From an uncultured Collinsella sp. (GTDB lineage Bacteria; Actinomycetota; Coriobacteriia; Coriobacteriales; Coriobacteriaceae): a stretch of DNA of 30,087 nucleotides. The notes under the pieces were generated by a model, which saw nothing but the letters and a program-made list of their open reading frames with translations, did not search any database and had not been told where the DNA came from. The position numbers and the translations under genes are program-made. The stretch lies in the NCBI GenBank assembly GCA_900544205.1, contig UQUG01000020.1:1-30087 (forward strand), in the 5' to 3' direction. Positions 1 through 8,131 of this stretch are shown piece after piece (position 1 is the first letter of the stretch; every line of letters starts with the position of its first letter).

Positions 1-1218
1 GACTTGCTGCAGCAGGAGCGCGACTATGGCGACAAGCTGGCAAAGGCGGCGCGTGAGGCCTCGTCTGCCAACTCGGCAAAGACAGAGTTTCTGCGTCGCA
101 TGAGCCACGATCTGCGCACGCCCATCAACGGCATTCGCGGCATGGTCGAGGTCGGCGATGCCAATGCGGACGATTTGCAAAAGCAGACCGAGTGCCGCTC
201 AAAGATCTGGACGGCGTCGGGACTGCTGCTCGACCTTGCCAACGAGGCACTCGATATGAGTCGCCTGGAGAGCGGCCAGGTCGACCTGAACCTCGTACCC
301 ACAAATTTGGTGGCACTCAACTGTGAAGTGCGCGATATTCTGGAGCGCCAGGCCGAGGAGCGTCTGGTGACAATTATCTGCGACCAGCAGACGCTTGATC
401 ATCCCTATGCACGGGTGAGCGTGACGCACCTCAAGCGCTTGTTGCTCAATATTGCCGGCAATGCCGTCAAGTACAACCGCCAGGGCGGCTATGTTCGCCT
501 GGTGTGCCGCGAGGTGGAACCTGTAGATGGCGTCCCCGTCTATGAATACACGATCGCCGACAACGGTATTGGCATGAGCGAGGAGTTCCAACAGCACCTC
601 TACGAGCCGTTTTGCCGCGAGGAGCAACAGGTGGAAGGCGCTTCATCGGGAACTGGCCTGGGCGCGCCTATCGCAAAACAGTTGGTCGAGCTTATGGGCG
701 GAACCATGAGCTTTACGAGCGTCTTGGGGCAGGGGACGACGTTTACCATCCGTCTGCCGTTCGAGAAATGCAAACGCTCCGAGATTCCTCAGGCAGTTCG
801 CGTGGATGGGGGCGATGGCGATGCGCTCCAGGGCTTGCGCGTTTTGCTCGTAGAGGATAACGATCTGAATGCCGAGATCGCGCAGTTTACGCTCAGCCGT
901 GCCGGTGCCGTCGTGACGCATGCTAAGGATGGCGAGTCTGCCGTTGAGGCGTTTGCCGCGAGCGCACCGCACGAGTACGACGTGGTGTTGATGGACATCA
1001 TGATGCCGGGCATCGATGGCCTTGAGGCCACGCGTCAGATTCGAGCGCTCGATCGCGAGGATGCCGCGGCCACACCGATTATCGCCGTGAGCGCCAACGC
1101 CTTTGCCGACGACCGCAGGCTTTCGCGCGAGGCGGGCATGAACGCGCACCTGAGCAAGCCTGTGAGCTCGCAAGAGCTCGTCGAGGCGCTAGCGCACATC
1201 GCCGCCGACGCTTCATAA
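1..1218 (+). CDS. Hybrid sensor histidine kinase/response regulator, 5'-truncated by the window edge
   Basis: This is the C-terminal part of a membrane-type hybrid kinase; the reading frame is already open at base 1, so the sensor region lies outside the window. Residues counted from codon 4: H-box RRMSHDLRTP with the phospho-acceptor His at about 35, N-box GNAVKYN near 155, G1 box DNGIGM near 188, and G2 box GTGLGAPIA near 218. A receiver domain follows from about 279 (VLLVEDNDLNAEIA), with phospho-accepting Asp331 in MDIMMPG and the conserved Lys in HLSKP near 386. The expected chemistry is ATP-dependent His autophosphorylation and transfer to the receiver Asp. No HPt domain or separate response regulator is visible. 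The kinase core and receiver resemble those of the larger hybrid kinase at 1808-4612. The gene ends in a strong hairpin shared with the convergent gene. Confidence 0.93.
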   Translation, partial: DLLQQERDYGDKLAKAAREASSANSAKTEFLRRMSHDLRTPINGIRGMVEVGDANADDLQKQTECRSKIWTASGLLLDLANEALDMSRLESGQVDLNLVPTNLVALNCEVRDILERQAEERLVTIICDQQTLDHPYARVSVTHLKRLLLNIAGNAVKYNRQGGYVRLVCREVEPVDGVPVYEYTIADNGIGMSEEFQQHLYEPFCREEQQVEGASSGTGLGAPIAKQLVELMGGTMSFTSVLGQGTTFTIRLPFEKCKRSEIPQAVRVDGGDGDALQGLRVLLVEDNDLNAEIAQFTLSRAGAVVTHAKDGESAVEAFAASAPHEYDVVLMDIMMPGIDGLEATRQIRALDREDAAATPIIAVSANAFADDRRLSREAGMNAHLSKPVSSQELVEALAHIAADAS

Positions 1219-1220
1219 GC

Positions 1221-1260
1221 ATATGGCCCGGTTCCAAGGTGGGTTGGAACCGGGCCATAT
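1221..1260. terminator. Long perfect hairpin between convergent genes
   Basis: A 17-bp perfect inverted repeat, ATATGGCCCGGTTCCAA at 1221-1237 against 1244-1260, closes a 6-nt loop. It starts 2 bases after the kinase stop codon and lies 27 bases from the stop of the convergent gene. There is no T-tract on either side, so it is not a textbook intrinsic terminator. A bidirectional transcript end or 3'-stabilising role is inferred from its position. Confidence 0.65.
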
Positions 1261-1287
1261 TGCTATTGATGAGGCCTGCTGAGGGGC

Positions 1288-1767
1288 TTACTTTTCCTGA
1301 ATCTGCTTACCGCAGAGATGCTCAATCGTAATCTCGTAGAGCTGGACGCCCTTAATGTCCTTGGCGATTTCCTCTTCGACTTCCTCGGCAGAAGGGTAGT
1401 ACTTAAGCGCGAGCTGGCGGACTTTGTCCTCGATAAACGCGGGGGTGTCATTTGCCAGGCGACAACGGCCAAAGACCACGGTACTCATAACGTAGGGAGC
1501 CCAGTCGCCGTCCTTGTACCACTCGTTGCCGTAAACGGTAAAGCAGACCTTGTCATCGCGCTTGAGTGCGTCGACCTTGTGGCCAGCCTTGGCGCCATGG
1601 AAATAAATCTTGTCGTGCTCGGCGTCAAAGAAGTAGTTGACGGGAATGGCGTACGGGTAGCCATCGTCGCCGTTGACGGCAAAGACGCCGCGCTTGCAGG
1701 TGGCGAGCAGTTCGCGCGCTTCCTCGTCGGTGATGGCGCGTTTCTTTCGACGTAAGGGCCTAAACAT
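1288..1767 (-). CDS. Pyridoxamine 5'-phosphate oxidase-like FMN-binding split-barrel protein (NimA-like)
   Basis: A 159-residue protein with the pattern of the small PNPOx-like/NimA family: a basic N-terminus (FRPLRRKKRAITDEEA), then CKRGVFAVNGDDGYPYAIPVNYFF, where a substrate-facing strand pair leads into the flavin-binding barrel, then KIYFHGAKAGHKVDAL and VCFTVYG. Relatives bind FMN or haem and reduce small molecules; some confer nitroimidazole resistance. That activity cannot be inferred here. The start ATG at 1767 is preceded by AGGAAG at good spacing. It lies 40 bases after the stop of the upstream hybrid kinase on the same strand, so read-through is possible. A TATAGT -10-like box (1807-1812, minus strand) has no convincing -35. 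Confidence 0.85.
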   Translation of the reverse strand: MFRPLRRKKRAITDEEARELLATCKRGVFAVNGDDGYPYAIPVNYFFDAEHDKIYFHGAKAGHKVDALKRDDKVCFTVYGNEWYKDGDWAPYVMSTVVFGRCRLANDTPAFIEDKVRQLALKYYPSAEEVEEEIAKDIKGVQLYEITIEHLCGKQIQEK

Positions 1768-1807
1768 CGTTGGCTTCCTTTCTGGTCGTGCGTGGTTGCT
1801 GCAAAAA

Positions 1808-4612
1808 CTATAGCGAAACGGATCCGTTTTTCTTGATGCGGGCGAGTATGTTTTTGAGCTTGTTAAAGTCGAGTGGTTTGGACAGATGGGCGTTCATGCC
1901 GGCATCGTGTGCCGCCTTGGCGTCCTCGGCAAAGGCATTGGCGGTGAGCGCGATGATGGGGATATCGGCTGCATCGACCTTCTCGCTCAGACGAATCGTG
2001 CGGGTTGCCTCATAGCCGTCCATGCCCGGCATCATAATGTCCATCAGGATCGCATCGAAGCTGCCGGCGGGATGCGACAGGTACAGATCGACGACCTCGT
2101 TGCCGTTGGCGGCGCGGGTGACCACGACGCCCTCGGATTCTAGCAGCGTCTGGGCAATCTCGGCATTCAATTCGTTGTCTTCGGCGAGCAGCACGTTCAT
2201 GTCGGCGAGCGAGCAGTCGGGCGCACTCTCAACCGTATTCGCCCGCGCCTGGGGATTCTCGTCGATATCGAGCGGAATCTCCACGTAGAACGAGGTGCCC
2301 ACATGGAGCTCACTGGTGACTTCGATGGTGCCGCCCATCAGTTCAATAAGCGACTTGACGATTGGCATGCCCATGCCGGTTCCTTGGAACTTGCTGCGCG
2401 CATCGTCACCTTCTTGGGCAAACGGCTCATAGATATGCTTTAAAAACTTGGGAGTCATGCCAATGCCGGTATCCGAAACGCTAAAGCAAAAGAGCGCGCG
2501 CCCGTTATCGAGTGGCTTGGTCTTTGAACTAAAGGTGACGGAGCCGCCGTGCTTGTTGTACTTAATGCTGTTGTCTAACAGGTTGATCATGATCTGTCGG
2601 ATATGGGTGGGACTGCCGATCATGTATGGCCCCGTGGCGTACGGCAGACTATTGTCCTGCATGGTGATGCCGTTACTGGTCGCGCGGAGCTTGCACAGAA
2701 CCAGCGTATTGTCACAGAGCTCTTTGAGGTTAAAAGGCGCATGCTCCAGTGTTAGCTTGCGGTCTTCGATTTTGCCCATCTCGAGGATGTCGTTGATCAG
2801 CGAGAGCAGGTGATTGGCGGCAACGCGCGCCTTGGCACGGCTCTCGCGGGCGACCTTGATATCGCCTTCCTTCAATTCCTCGATCTCGATAAGGCCCAGG
2901 ATACCGTTGAGCGGCGTACGGATGTCGTGGCTCATGCGCGTGAGGAATGCCGTCTTAGCGGCGTTGGCAGCGTCGGCTTTTTTGCGCTCGGTTCGAGCGC
3001 GCACGAGCGCCCAGATGAGCAGCACGATGCCGACCGACAACATACCGATGAGGGTAGCGGCAATGGCGGTGCGGTTGCGAAAAAGGAATTGAAGCGTGTC
3101 TGATTCCTGGGTCGTGTACGACGTGGAGGAGTAATTGCTTGCGGAGAGCGATTCTCCGGCATTGATGATGCCCTTGTTGATGATTCCCAGCAGCTCGGGC
3201 TTTCCGCGCGAAATCCAGCACGAGAGCTCACAGGTGTCAGGGAGCTCGACCGTCTCGTAGTCCTTGAGATCATGACGGTCGCCGATAGTTTTTACACGTG
3301 AACTGGGAGCGAGGATGCAGCGCGCCGCTCCCTTCCTGAGAGCGTCGAACACTTCATTGTCGGATTGGTATTCGGTCACGGTCGCTGTGGGGAACAGATT
3401 TTCAAGTGCATTTTTGTTGACAAACGATGATTTGGTACAGGCGATGTTCTGAAGGTCTTTGTTCAGGTCGCTGCCGGTGTGGATGGCGGTGAGGGATATG
3501 GTCCCCAACGATACCGACTGCGCAACGCCTGTTTGCTCGGCAAACCAGTAATCTCGGTATACCGGCAGCGCAACGTCTATGCTTCCCTTTGACAGGGCCT
3601 TTGACATCATCTTGTAGCTATCAAAGGGGACGGTTTTGACCGTAATGCCAAATTTATCGTGCAGCGTCGTCGCAAGCGATGCGAGCGAGCCTTCCATTTT
3701 GCCGTCTTCGTCTTCGTTGCAGTAGGGGAGTTTGCCCGTAATGTAGCCGAGCGTGATGGTGTTGTCATTTGCTTTGAGCCAGGAACGTTCGGGGCCGTTG
3801 AGCGATGATGAACCGCTGTTTTGGGCCGAGTAGTTAGATTTGACTTCGTCGATATAGCGTGGGTTGACGCGGGCGATTGCCGACATGGCGGCATTGATGT
3901 CGTCCATCAGGTCGGAGCGGCTTTTGGGGACGGCAAAAAAGTAGTCGCTCGAACCAATGTAGAACATGGGGGAGGCGCTGGGCGACGAGGTCGTGTCGTT
4001 CATGATGATGGCATCGACCTCGTTGTTTGCGAGCGCGTCAAAGAGGGCATCGCCAGTGTCGATTTCTTTATAGGTGCAGGTAATGCCTTCGTTGGCGAGC
4101 CACTGCTGGCCAACGAAGGTTTGCATAACGCCGGGGTTGCAGCCGATGGTAAGGCCTTGGAGCGCTCGGGGGTCACCCTTGGCCAGATCGTCGCGATCGG
4201 GCTTGGCGTAGATGAAGTAGCGCTCGGTGCCCTCGGGGTTCGAGGAAAAGAGCAGCTTTTGGGCGCGTTCCTCGGAGTAGGAGATGTTGGGCATGAGGTC
4301 GATCTCGCCCGCCTCGAGCATGTCCATAAGCTCGGTGAAGGTGCCGGAGACGTATTCGTACCGCCAGCCGGGCGTGTAGTACGACAGAGTCTGGAGGTAC
4401 TCGTAACCCCATCCCGAGAGACGCTCGCCGGGGGTGCCGTCCTGGAAGCCCTCGTTGTTGACGAGCCAGCCGACGCGGACCGTTTTGACCTGCTGATCGG
4501 AGTCGGCGGCAAAGACAGGGGTGGGCGCGACAGCGCTCAGTACGGCGAGCGCGGTAAGCGCGGCGGCCAGGGTGCGACATATAACTGAACGAAGGACAGT
4601 GGCAGCTCTCAC
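1808..4612 (-). CDS. BvgS/EvgS-like hybrid histidine kinase with two SBP_bac_3 sensor domains
   Basis: A 934-residue membrane sensor kinase. Order: signal peptide (about 1-35, ending VFAAD), a first extracellular solute-binding type-3 domain (about 42-265), a second (about 280-505), one transmembrane helix (about 515-537), a HisKA domain with TRMSHDIRTPLNG (His562), a HATPase domain with NLLDNSIKYN, DTGIGM and GTGMGMPIV, then a receiver with Asp858 in MDIMMPGMDG and HLSKP near the C-terminus. Tandem periplasmic-binding domains usually sense amino acids or similar small ligands; the ligand here is unknown. Start choice: a TTG at 4618 is in frame, but AGGA sits directly against it, while the GTG at 4612 has AGGA six bases upstream, so GTG is preferred. 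No HPt domain is present and no partner regulator is adjacent. Confidence 0.93.
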   Translation of the reverse strand: MRAATVLRSVICRTLAAALTALAVLSAVAPTPVFAADSDQQVKTVRVGWLVNNEGFQDGTPGERLSGWGYEYLQTLSYYTPGWRYEYVSGTFTELMDMLEAGEIDLMPNISYSEERAQKLLFSSNPEGTERYFIYAKPDRDDLAKGDPRALQGLTIGCNPGVMQTFVGQQWLANEGITCTYKEIDTGDALFDALANNEVDAIIMNDTTSSPSASPMFYIGSSDYFFAVPKSRSDLMDDINAAMSAIARVNPRYIDEVKSNYSAQNSGSSSLNGPERSWLKANDNTITLGYITGKLPYCNEDEDGKMEGSLASLATTLHDKFGITVKTVPFDSYKMMSKALSKGSIDVALPVYRDYWFAEQTGVAQSVSLGTISLTAIHTGSDLNKDLQNIACTKSSFVNKNALENLFPTATVTEYQSDNEVFDALRKGAARCILAPSSRVKTIGDRHDLKDYETVELPDTCELSCWISRGKPELLGIINKGIINAGESLSASNYSSTSYTTQESDTLQFLFRNRTAIAATLIGMLSVGIVLLIWALVRARTERKKADAANAAKTAFLTRMSHDIRTPLNGILGLIEIEELKEGDIKVARESRAKARVAANHLLSLINDILEMGKIEDRKLTLEHAPFNLKELCDNTLVLCKLRATSNGITMQDNSLPYATGPYMIGSPTHIRQIMINLLDNSIKYNKHGGSVTFSSKTKPLDNGRALFCFSVSDTGIGMTPKFLKHIYEPFAQEGDDARSKFQGTGMGMPIVKSLIELMGGTIEVTSELHVGTSFYVEIPLDIDENPQARANTVESAPDCSLADMNVLLAEDNELNAEIAQTLLESEGVVVTRAANGNEVVDLYLSHPAGSFDAILMDIMMPGMDGYEATRTIRLSEKVDAADIPIIALTANAFAEDAKAAHDAGMNAHLSKPLDFNKLKNILARIKKNGSVSL

Positions 4613-4700
4613 ATGCAATCCTAACGAATCGAGACATTACCGCATAAGGATACCAGCTCAGCCTGCCCAGCCGGCAGCGGCACCGCTAAACGGTTCCGCC

Positions 4701-4808
4701 CGGCAGTTGGGGATAGTCCCTTTCCAGTCATTGGGGACGTTCTTAAACGACTAGTCATCGGGGACGTTCTTGTTTGACTAGTCATTTAAGAACGTCCCCA
4801 ATGACTAG
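4701..4808. repeat. Compound palindromic repeat, copy 1 of a dispersed family
   Basis: Built from variants of GGGGACGTTCTT and the palindromic GACTAGTCAT. A 21-bp perfect inverted repeat pairs 4727-4747 with 4785-4805. Between the arms lies a further direct copy (CGGGGACGTTCTT at 4759-4771) flanked by GACTAGTCAT at 4749-4758 and 4776-4785. The right-hand 28 bases (4781-4808) recur at 19419-19446 with one mismatch, and the left-hand CGGCAGTTGGGGA recurs at 19397. It resembles REP-like intergenic palindromes; no transposase is present in the window. Confidence 0.85.
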
Positions 4809-4828
4809 TTCCGTTTGCGGGGGAGGCG

Positions 4829-4837
4829 TGGGACAAT
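4829..4837 (+). promoter_or_regulatory. Extended -10 box upstream of the potassium channel gene
   Basis: TGGGACAAT lies 41 bases before the channel start codon, just downstream of the palindromic repeat. The block GCGGGGGAGGCGTGGGACAAT minus its first base matches the corresponding block before the methyltransferase gene (18 of 21 positions at 19447-19467). The -35 position (TTCCGT at 4809-4814, 17-bp spacer) is weak, which fits an extended -10 promoter. Confidence 0.5.
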
Positions 4838-4878
4838 ACCGAGCGAACGTGATTGGGCGTCTGGGAAAAGGGGTCGCG

Positions 4879-5304
4879 ATGAAAAAGCTCAAGACGCTTG
4901 CTGACGTGTTACGCCAGGCGGGCTTCGTGCGCATTACGGAGCTGTTCCTCGTCTTTTACCTGCTGTGCTCGACGGCCGTCTGGTTGTCCGAGCCTACGAC
5001 CCTCACGTTTGGCGATGGGCTCTGGTTTAGCTTTGAGACGGTCTCGACGATCGGCTTTGGCGACATCCCGGCCGAGACACCGGTTGCCCGCGCTATTACC
5101 GTCGTCTTGAGCGTCATCAGCATCTTCTACATCGCCATGCTCACGGGCGTGGCGGTGAACTACTGCAATACGCTTATCAAGATGCGTCAAAAGGACACCA
5201 TGGCTCGTTTTATGGACGATCTTGAGCATTTGGAAGAGCTCGATCGTGACGAGCTCGCCGATCTGTCACGCCGCGTGCGCGAGTATCGTCGACGCCAGCG
5301 CTAA
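4879..5304 (+). CDS. Small two-helix potassium channel (Ion_trans_2 family)
   Basis: A 141-residue protein with a transmembrane helix at about 21-38, a pore helix, selectivity filter TIGFGD at 57-62, and a second transmembrane helix at about 72-95. A charged helical C-terminal tail (about 105-141, ending REYRRRQR) could be a coiled coil. The filter (T-x-G-F-G-D) is typical of K+-selective channels, so it should pass K+ across the cytoplasmic membrane, probably as a tetramer. There is no RCK/TrkA-N regulatory domain. The frame is open further upstream, but those codons run through the repeat; ATG 4879 has AAAGGGG upstream and begins the first plausible sequence (MKKLKTLAD). The LOG-family gene follows after 34 bases and is probably co-transcribed. 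Confidence 0.88.
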   Translation: MKKLKTLADVLRQAGFVRITELFLVFYLLCSTAVWLSEPTTLTFGDGLWFSFETVSTIGFGDIPAETPVARAITVVLSVISIFYIAMLTGVAVNYCNTLIKMRQKDTMARFMDDLEHLEELDRDELADLSRRVREYRRRQR

Positions 5305-5338
5305 GACGAACGTCGTGCGCCACAACAGGGGGACAAAT

Positions 5339-5872
5339 ATGAACATCACCGTGTACCTGGGTGCCAACACTGGCAATGACCCGGCATTTCTGCCCGCGGT
5401 AAAGGAGCTGGGCAACTGGATTGGCGCCAACGGACACGCGCTGGTATACGGCGGGTCCAAATCGGGCCTGATGGGCGCGCTCGCCGATAGCGTGCTCGAT
5501 GCCGGCGGACACGTGACGGGTGTTGAGCCGAGCTTTTTTATCGAGGCCGAGTTTCAACATGACGGCATCGACGACCTTATCGTGACGAGCGATATGGCCG
5601 AGCGCAAAGCCAAGATGATTGAGCTCGGCGATGTGTTCATCGCCTTTCCCGGCGGGACGGGCACGCTCGAGGAGATTGCCGAGGTCATGTCCGCTGTGTC
5701 GTTGGGGCACCTGAGTGCTCCGTGCATCCTGTATAACCTGGACGGTTACTACAACGACCTCAAGGCGCTGCTCGGGCACATGATTGATAAGGGCCTATCG
5801 AGCCCGCAGCGCCAGCAAGGTATCTACTTTGCCGACGATTTGCGCGAGATTGCCTCGATTATCAACGGATAA
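5339..5872 (+). CDS. LOG-family nucleoside monophosphate phosphoribohydrolase (TIGR00730)
   Basis: A 177-residue Rossmann-like protein of the LOG / 'lysine decarboxylase-like' family. It shows the two family signatures: YGGSKSGLMG at 37-46, and PGGTGTLEE at 104-112 with the preceding ERK at 88-90. Characterised members hydrolyse nucleoside 5'-monophosphates (cytokinin ribotides in plants and some bacteria) to base plus ribose 5-phosphate. The older 'lysine decarboxylase' label is not supported by the motif. Start ATG 5339 is preceded by AGGGGGA at 7 bases; frame extension further upstream overlaps the channel gene and has no ribosome-binding site. Length is normal for the family. Confidence 0.9.
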   Translation: MNITVYLGANTGNDPAFLPAVKELGNWIGANGHALVYGGSKSGLMGALADSVLDAGGHVTGVEPSFFIEAEFQHDGIDDLIVTSDMAERKAKMIELGDVFIAFPGGTGTLEEIAEVMSAVSLGHLSAPCILYNLDGYYNDLKALLGHMIDKGLSSPQRQQGIYFADDLREIASIING

Positions 5873-5997
5873 GTCTTGAGCTTGCCCCACTATGGCTCCC
5901 AATGGTGCCGTTCGCGGCGCAGACGGTTGGCTCGTTCGGGCAACGCTCACTCTACAATAAAACGTAACTATGTCGACTTTGACCGCGGGAGGACCCG
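5873..5997 (+). promoter_or_regulatory. Probable promoter region before the ClC-type gene
   Basis: A 125-base gap holding a TACAAT -10-like hexamer at 5953-5958, 39 bases before the ClC start codon. No good -35 hexamer is found at 16-18 bp. It suggests the ClC gene has its own promoter rather than being read only from upstream. Confidence 0.4.
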
Positions 5998-7287
5998 ATG
6001 GATAACCTTGCCAAACCCAAAAACCGCGCGCTGTTTTTACTTAGCGTTGCCGTGACCGGTGCGTTCGCAGGTGCCGCGGTCTGGCTGTTCTTTTTTGCGA
6101 TGGAGCACGGTATCGACTATCTATGGACCGAGATTCCGCACGCGCTGGGCGTCTCTTCGCCCGAGCTTGCCAGCGGCCCGTTTGGCTTTTTGCCGTACCC
6201 GTTTTTTGTCTGCCTGCTGGGCGGCCTGTTAATCGGTCTGTACGAAAAGATGACAGGCACCAAGACCGATGACCTCAACCAGGTGATGGCTAAGGTTAAG
6301 CAAGACGGGCGCTACCCGTACGACAACCTGGGCAAGCTTTCGCTCGCGGCATTGCTGCCGCTGCTGTTTGGCGGAAGCATTGGACCGGAGGCCGGCCTGA
6401 CCGGCGTTATCGCGGGTCTGTGCAGCTGGGTCGGCGACCGTATGCGTCGCTTTGGCGCCGAGTTTAGGGAGCTCACGCTGCTGGGTACCCAGGCTGCCCT
6501 GACGGCGCTCTTTACTGCGCCCGTCTTTGGCTTTGTGGCGCCGCTTGCCGGTAGTGCCGACGGCGACGAGGGCTCCGCGTCCGGCGAGATCACCATCAAG
6601 CTGCCCAAGGCGCAAAAGACGGTGGTCTACGGTATTGCGATTGCCGGCGGTCTGGGTGCCTACCTGCTGCTTGGCCAGCTTGTGGGCGGCGGCATGGGCA
6701 TGCCCAGGTTCGAGTCCGCCGAGGTGGGCAACCTAGAGCTTACCTGGCTCGTCCCTCTGTCGTTGATCGGAACAATCTGCGGCTGGCTGTACTTTGTCTC
6801 TGAGCACGCGAGCGAAGCGCTTGCCCATGCAATAGGGGAGCGTCCTGTCGTCAAGGCCATGCTAGCCGGTCTGGCGCTCGCCATCTGCGGCACGGTCCTG
6901 CCCTACACCATGTTTGCCGGCGAGACCCAGGCCGACGTGCTCATGGAAACCTACTTGACCATTCCCGCCGGCGTGCTTATCGCGACCGGTCTGGTCAAGG
7001 CCATGCTGACCCCCGCCCTCATCAACCTTGGTTGGCGCGGCGGTCACTTCTTCCCGGTTATCTTCTCGGGCGTAAGCCTGGGCTACGGACTGGCCATCCT
7101 CACCGGCGCCGATCCGGTCTTTTGCGTCGCCGTCTGCACGGCATCGACGATGGGTGCGGTCATGCGTCAGCCGGTCATGGTCGTGGGCCTGCTGCTCATG
7201 TGCTTCCCGCTCAAGGGTATCGTCTGCATGATCATCGCCGCCGTTATCGCCGCCGGCATTCCGCTGCCCAAGCCGCTGCGCAAGTAG
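5998..7287 (+). CDS. ClC-family chloride channel/transporter
   Basis: A 429-residue polytopic membrane protein with the ClC fold signatures. GGSIGPEAG at 125-133 corresponds to the family's gating-glutamate motif (Glu131). A second signature, GWRGGHFFPVIFSG, lies near 345-358. The C-terminus is hydrophobic with no CBS domains, as in short prokaryotic members of about 400-450 residues. It would move chloride or a similar anion (possibly fluoride) across the cytoplasmic membrane; channel versus H+-coupled exchange cannot be decided. ATG 5998 follows GGGAGGACCCG. The EFR1-type gene starts 37 bases after the stop with no hairpin between, so they may form a transcription unit. Confidence 0.9.
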   Translation: MDNLAKPKNRALFLLSVAVTGAFAGAAVWLFFFAMEHGIDYLWTEIPHALGVSSPELASGPFGFLPYPFFVCLLGGLLIGLYEKMTGTKTDDLNQVMAKVKQDGRYPYDNLGKLSLAALLPLLFGGSIGPEAGLTGVIAGLCSWVGDRMRRFGAEFRELTLLGTQAALTALFTAPVFGFVAPLAGSADGDEGSASGEITIKLPKAQKTVVYGIAIAGGLGAYLLLGQLVGGGMGMPRFESAEVGNLELTWLVPLSLIGTICGWLYFVSEHASEALAHAIGERPVVKAMLAGLALAICGTVLPYTMFAGETQADVLMETYLTIPAGVLIATGLVKAMLTPALINLGWRGGHFFPVIFSGVSLGYGLAILTGADPVFCVAVCTASTMGAVMRQPVMVVGLLLMCFPLKGIVCMIIAAVIAAGIPLPKPLRK

Positions 7288-7324
7288 CACGGTTAATCGC
7301 GAGTCAACTCCAGAGGGGCACGAG

Positions 7325-8116
7325 ATGATCCTGTACTTTAGCGCGACAGGGAACAGCGAGCATGTGGCGCGTCGCATTGCAGCGGCGACAAGCGACAAAG
7401 TTATGTCGATTGAGCGCTTTGATGCCGAAGCCCTTCGCCTTGTTGCGACGGAAGGCCCCTGTCAGCTGGGATTTGTTGCTCCGGTGTATGCCTGGGGTCT
7501 GCCGACACCGATGATCGAGTTTTTGAAGACTGCCGACCTGTCGATTGCTGCCGGTACAAAGGGCGGCGAGCGCCCCTATACGTTCTATGTTTCGACGTAC
7601 GGTTCGACGACCGGCCAATCGGCCAAGTTTGCCCGCGATCTGCTACACGAGCGTGGGCTCGAGTTAGATGCGGCGATGAGCGTCAAGATGCCCGATACCT
7701 GGACGCCTGTTTTCGACCTGTCTGACCCTCAAAAGGTTGAGGGTATCAATAGAGCTGCCGAGGCGCAGATTGATGCCGTGATCGAGGCGGTGCGGGCACG
7801 CCGCACGGGCAACATGATGCGCCATCGCGTGCCTTTGTTTGCATTGTGCGCGTATCACGCAATTGGGCTGCCGCGCATGCAACAGACGAGCAAGTTTGCC
7901 GTCGATGCCGATCGCTGCATCGGCTGCGGCCTGTGTGCCAAGCGCTGCCCCATGGCGGCGATTGAGATGCGCGACGGCCTTCCCGTCTGGACAAAGCCGG
8001 AGTGCGCCGCCTGCCTTCGTTGCCTGCACTGTTGTCCCAAATTTGCCATCTCGCACGGTAAGCGCACGGCATCCCACGGTCAGTACAGGCATCCCAAGCC
8101 AGGTGTGAGGATGTAG
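7325..8116 (+). CDS. EFR1-type flavodoxin/4Fe-4S ferredoxin fusion protein
   Basis: A 263-residue electron-transfer protein. The N-terminus has a flavodoxin-type FMN phosphate loop (YFSATGNSEH, residues 4-13) and the flavodoxin-like P-x-Y-x-W-G-L-P segment near 53. The C-terminus has two 4Fe-4S clusters of the ferredoxin type: Cys198/201/204/208 (CIGCGLCAKRCP) and Cys227/230/233 with Cys236 or 237 (CAACLRCLHCCP). This architecture matches the EFR1 family of anaerobes. It is cytosolic; partners are not identifiable. ATG 7325 has AGAGGGG nine bases upstream. Its stop is 15 bases from that of the convergent transporter gene; a small 6-bp hairpin (GTAGCG/CGCTAC) lies between. Confidence 0.9.
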   Translation: MILYFSATGNSEHVARRIAAATSDKVMSIERFDAEALRLVATEGPCQLGFVAPVYAWGLPTPMIEFLKTADLSIAAGTKGGERPYTFYVSTYGSTTGQSAKFARDLLHERGLELDAAMSVKMPDTWTPVFDLSDPQKVEGINRAAEAQIDAVIEAVRARRTGNMMRHRVPLFALCAYHAIGLPRMQQTSKFAVDADRCIGCGLCAKRCPMAAIEMRDGLPVWTKPECAACLRCLHCCPKFAISHGKRTASHGQYRHPKPGVRM

Positions 8117-8131
8117 CGGCTGCTGGCCGCG

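Noticed and set aside
1816..1829. Perfect 14-base palindrome AAACGGATCCGTTT
   Set aside because: It lies inside the 3' end of the hybrid kinase coding region, has no loop, and could arise by chance.
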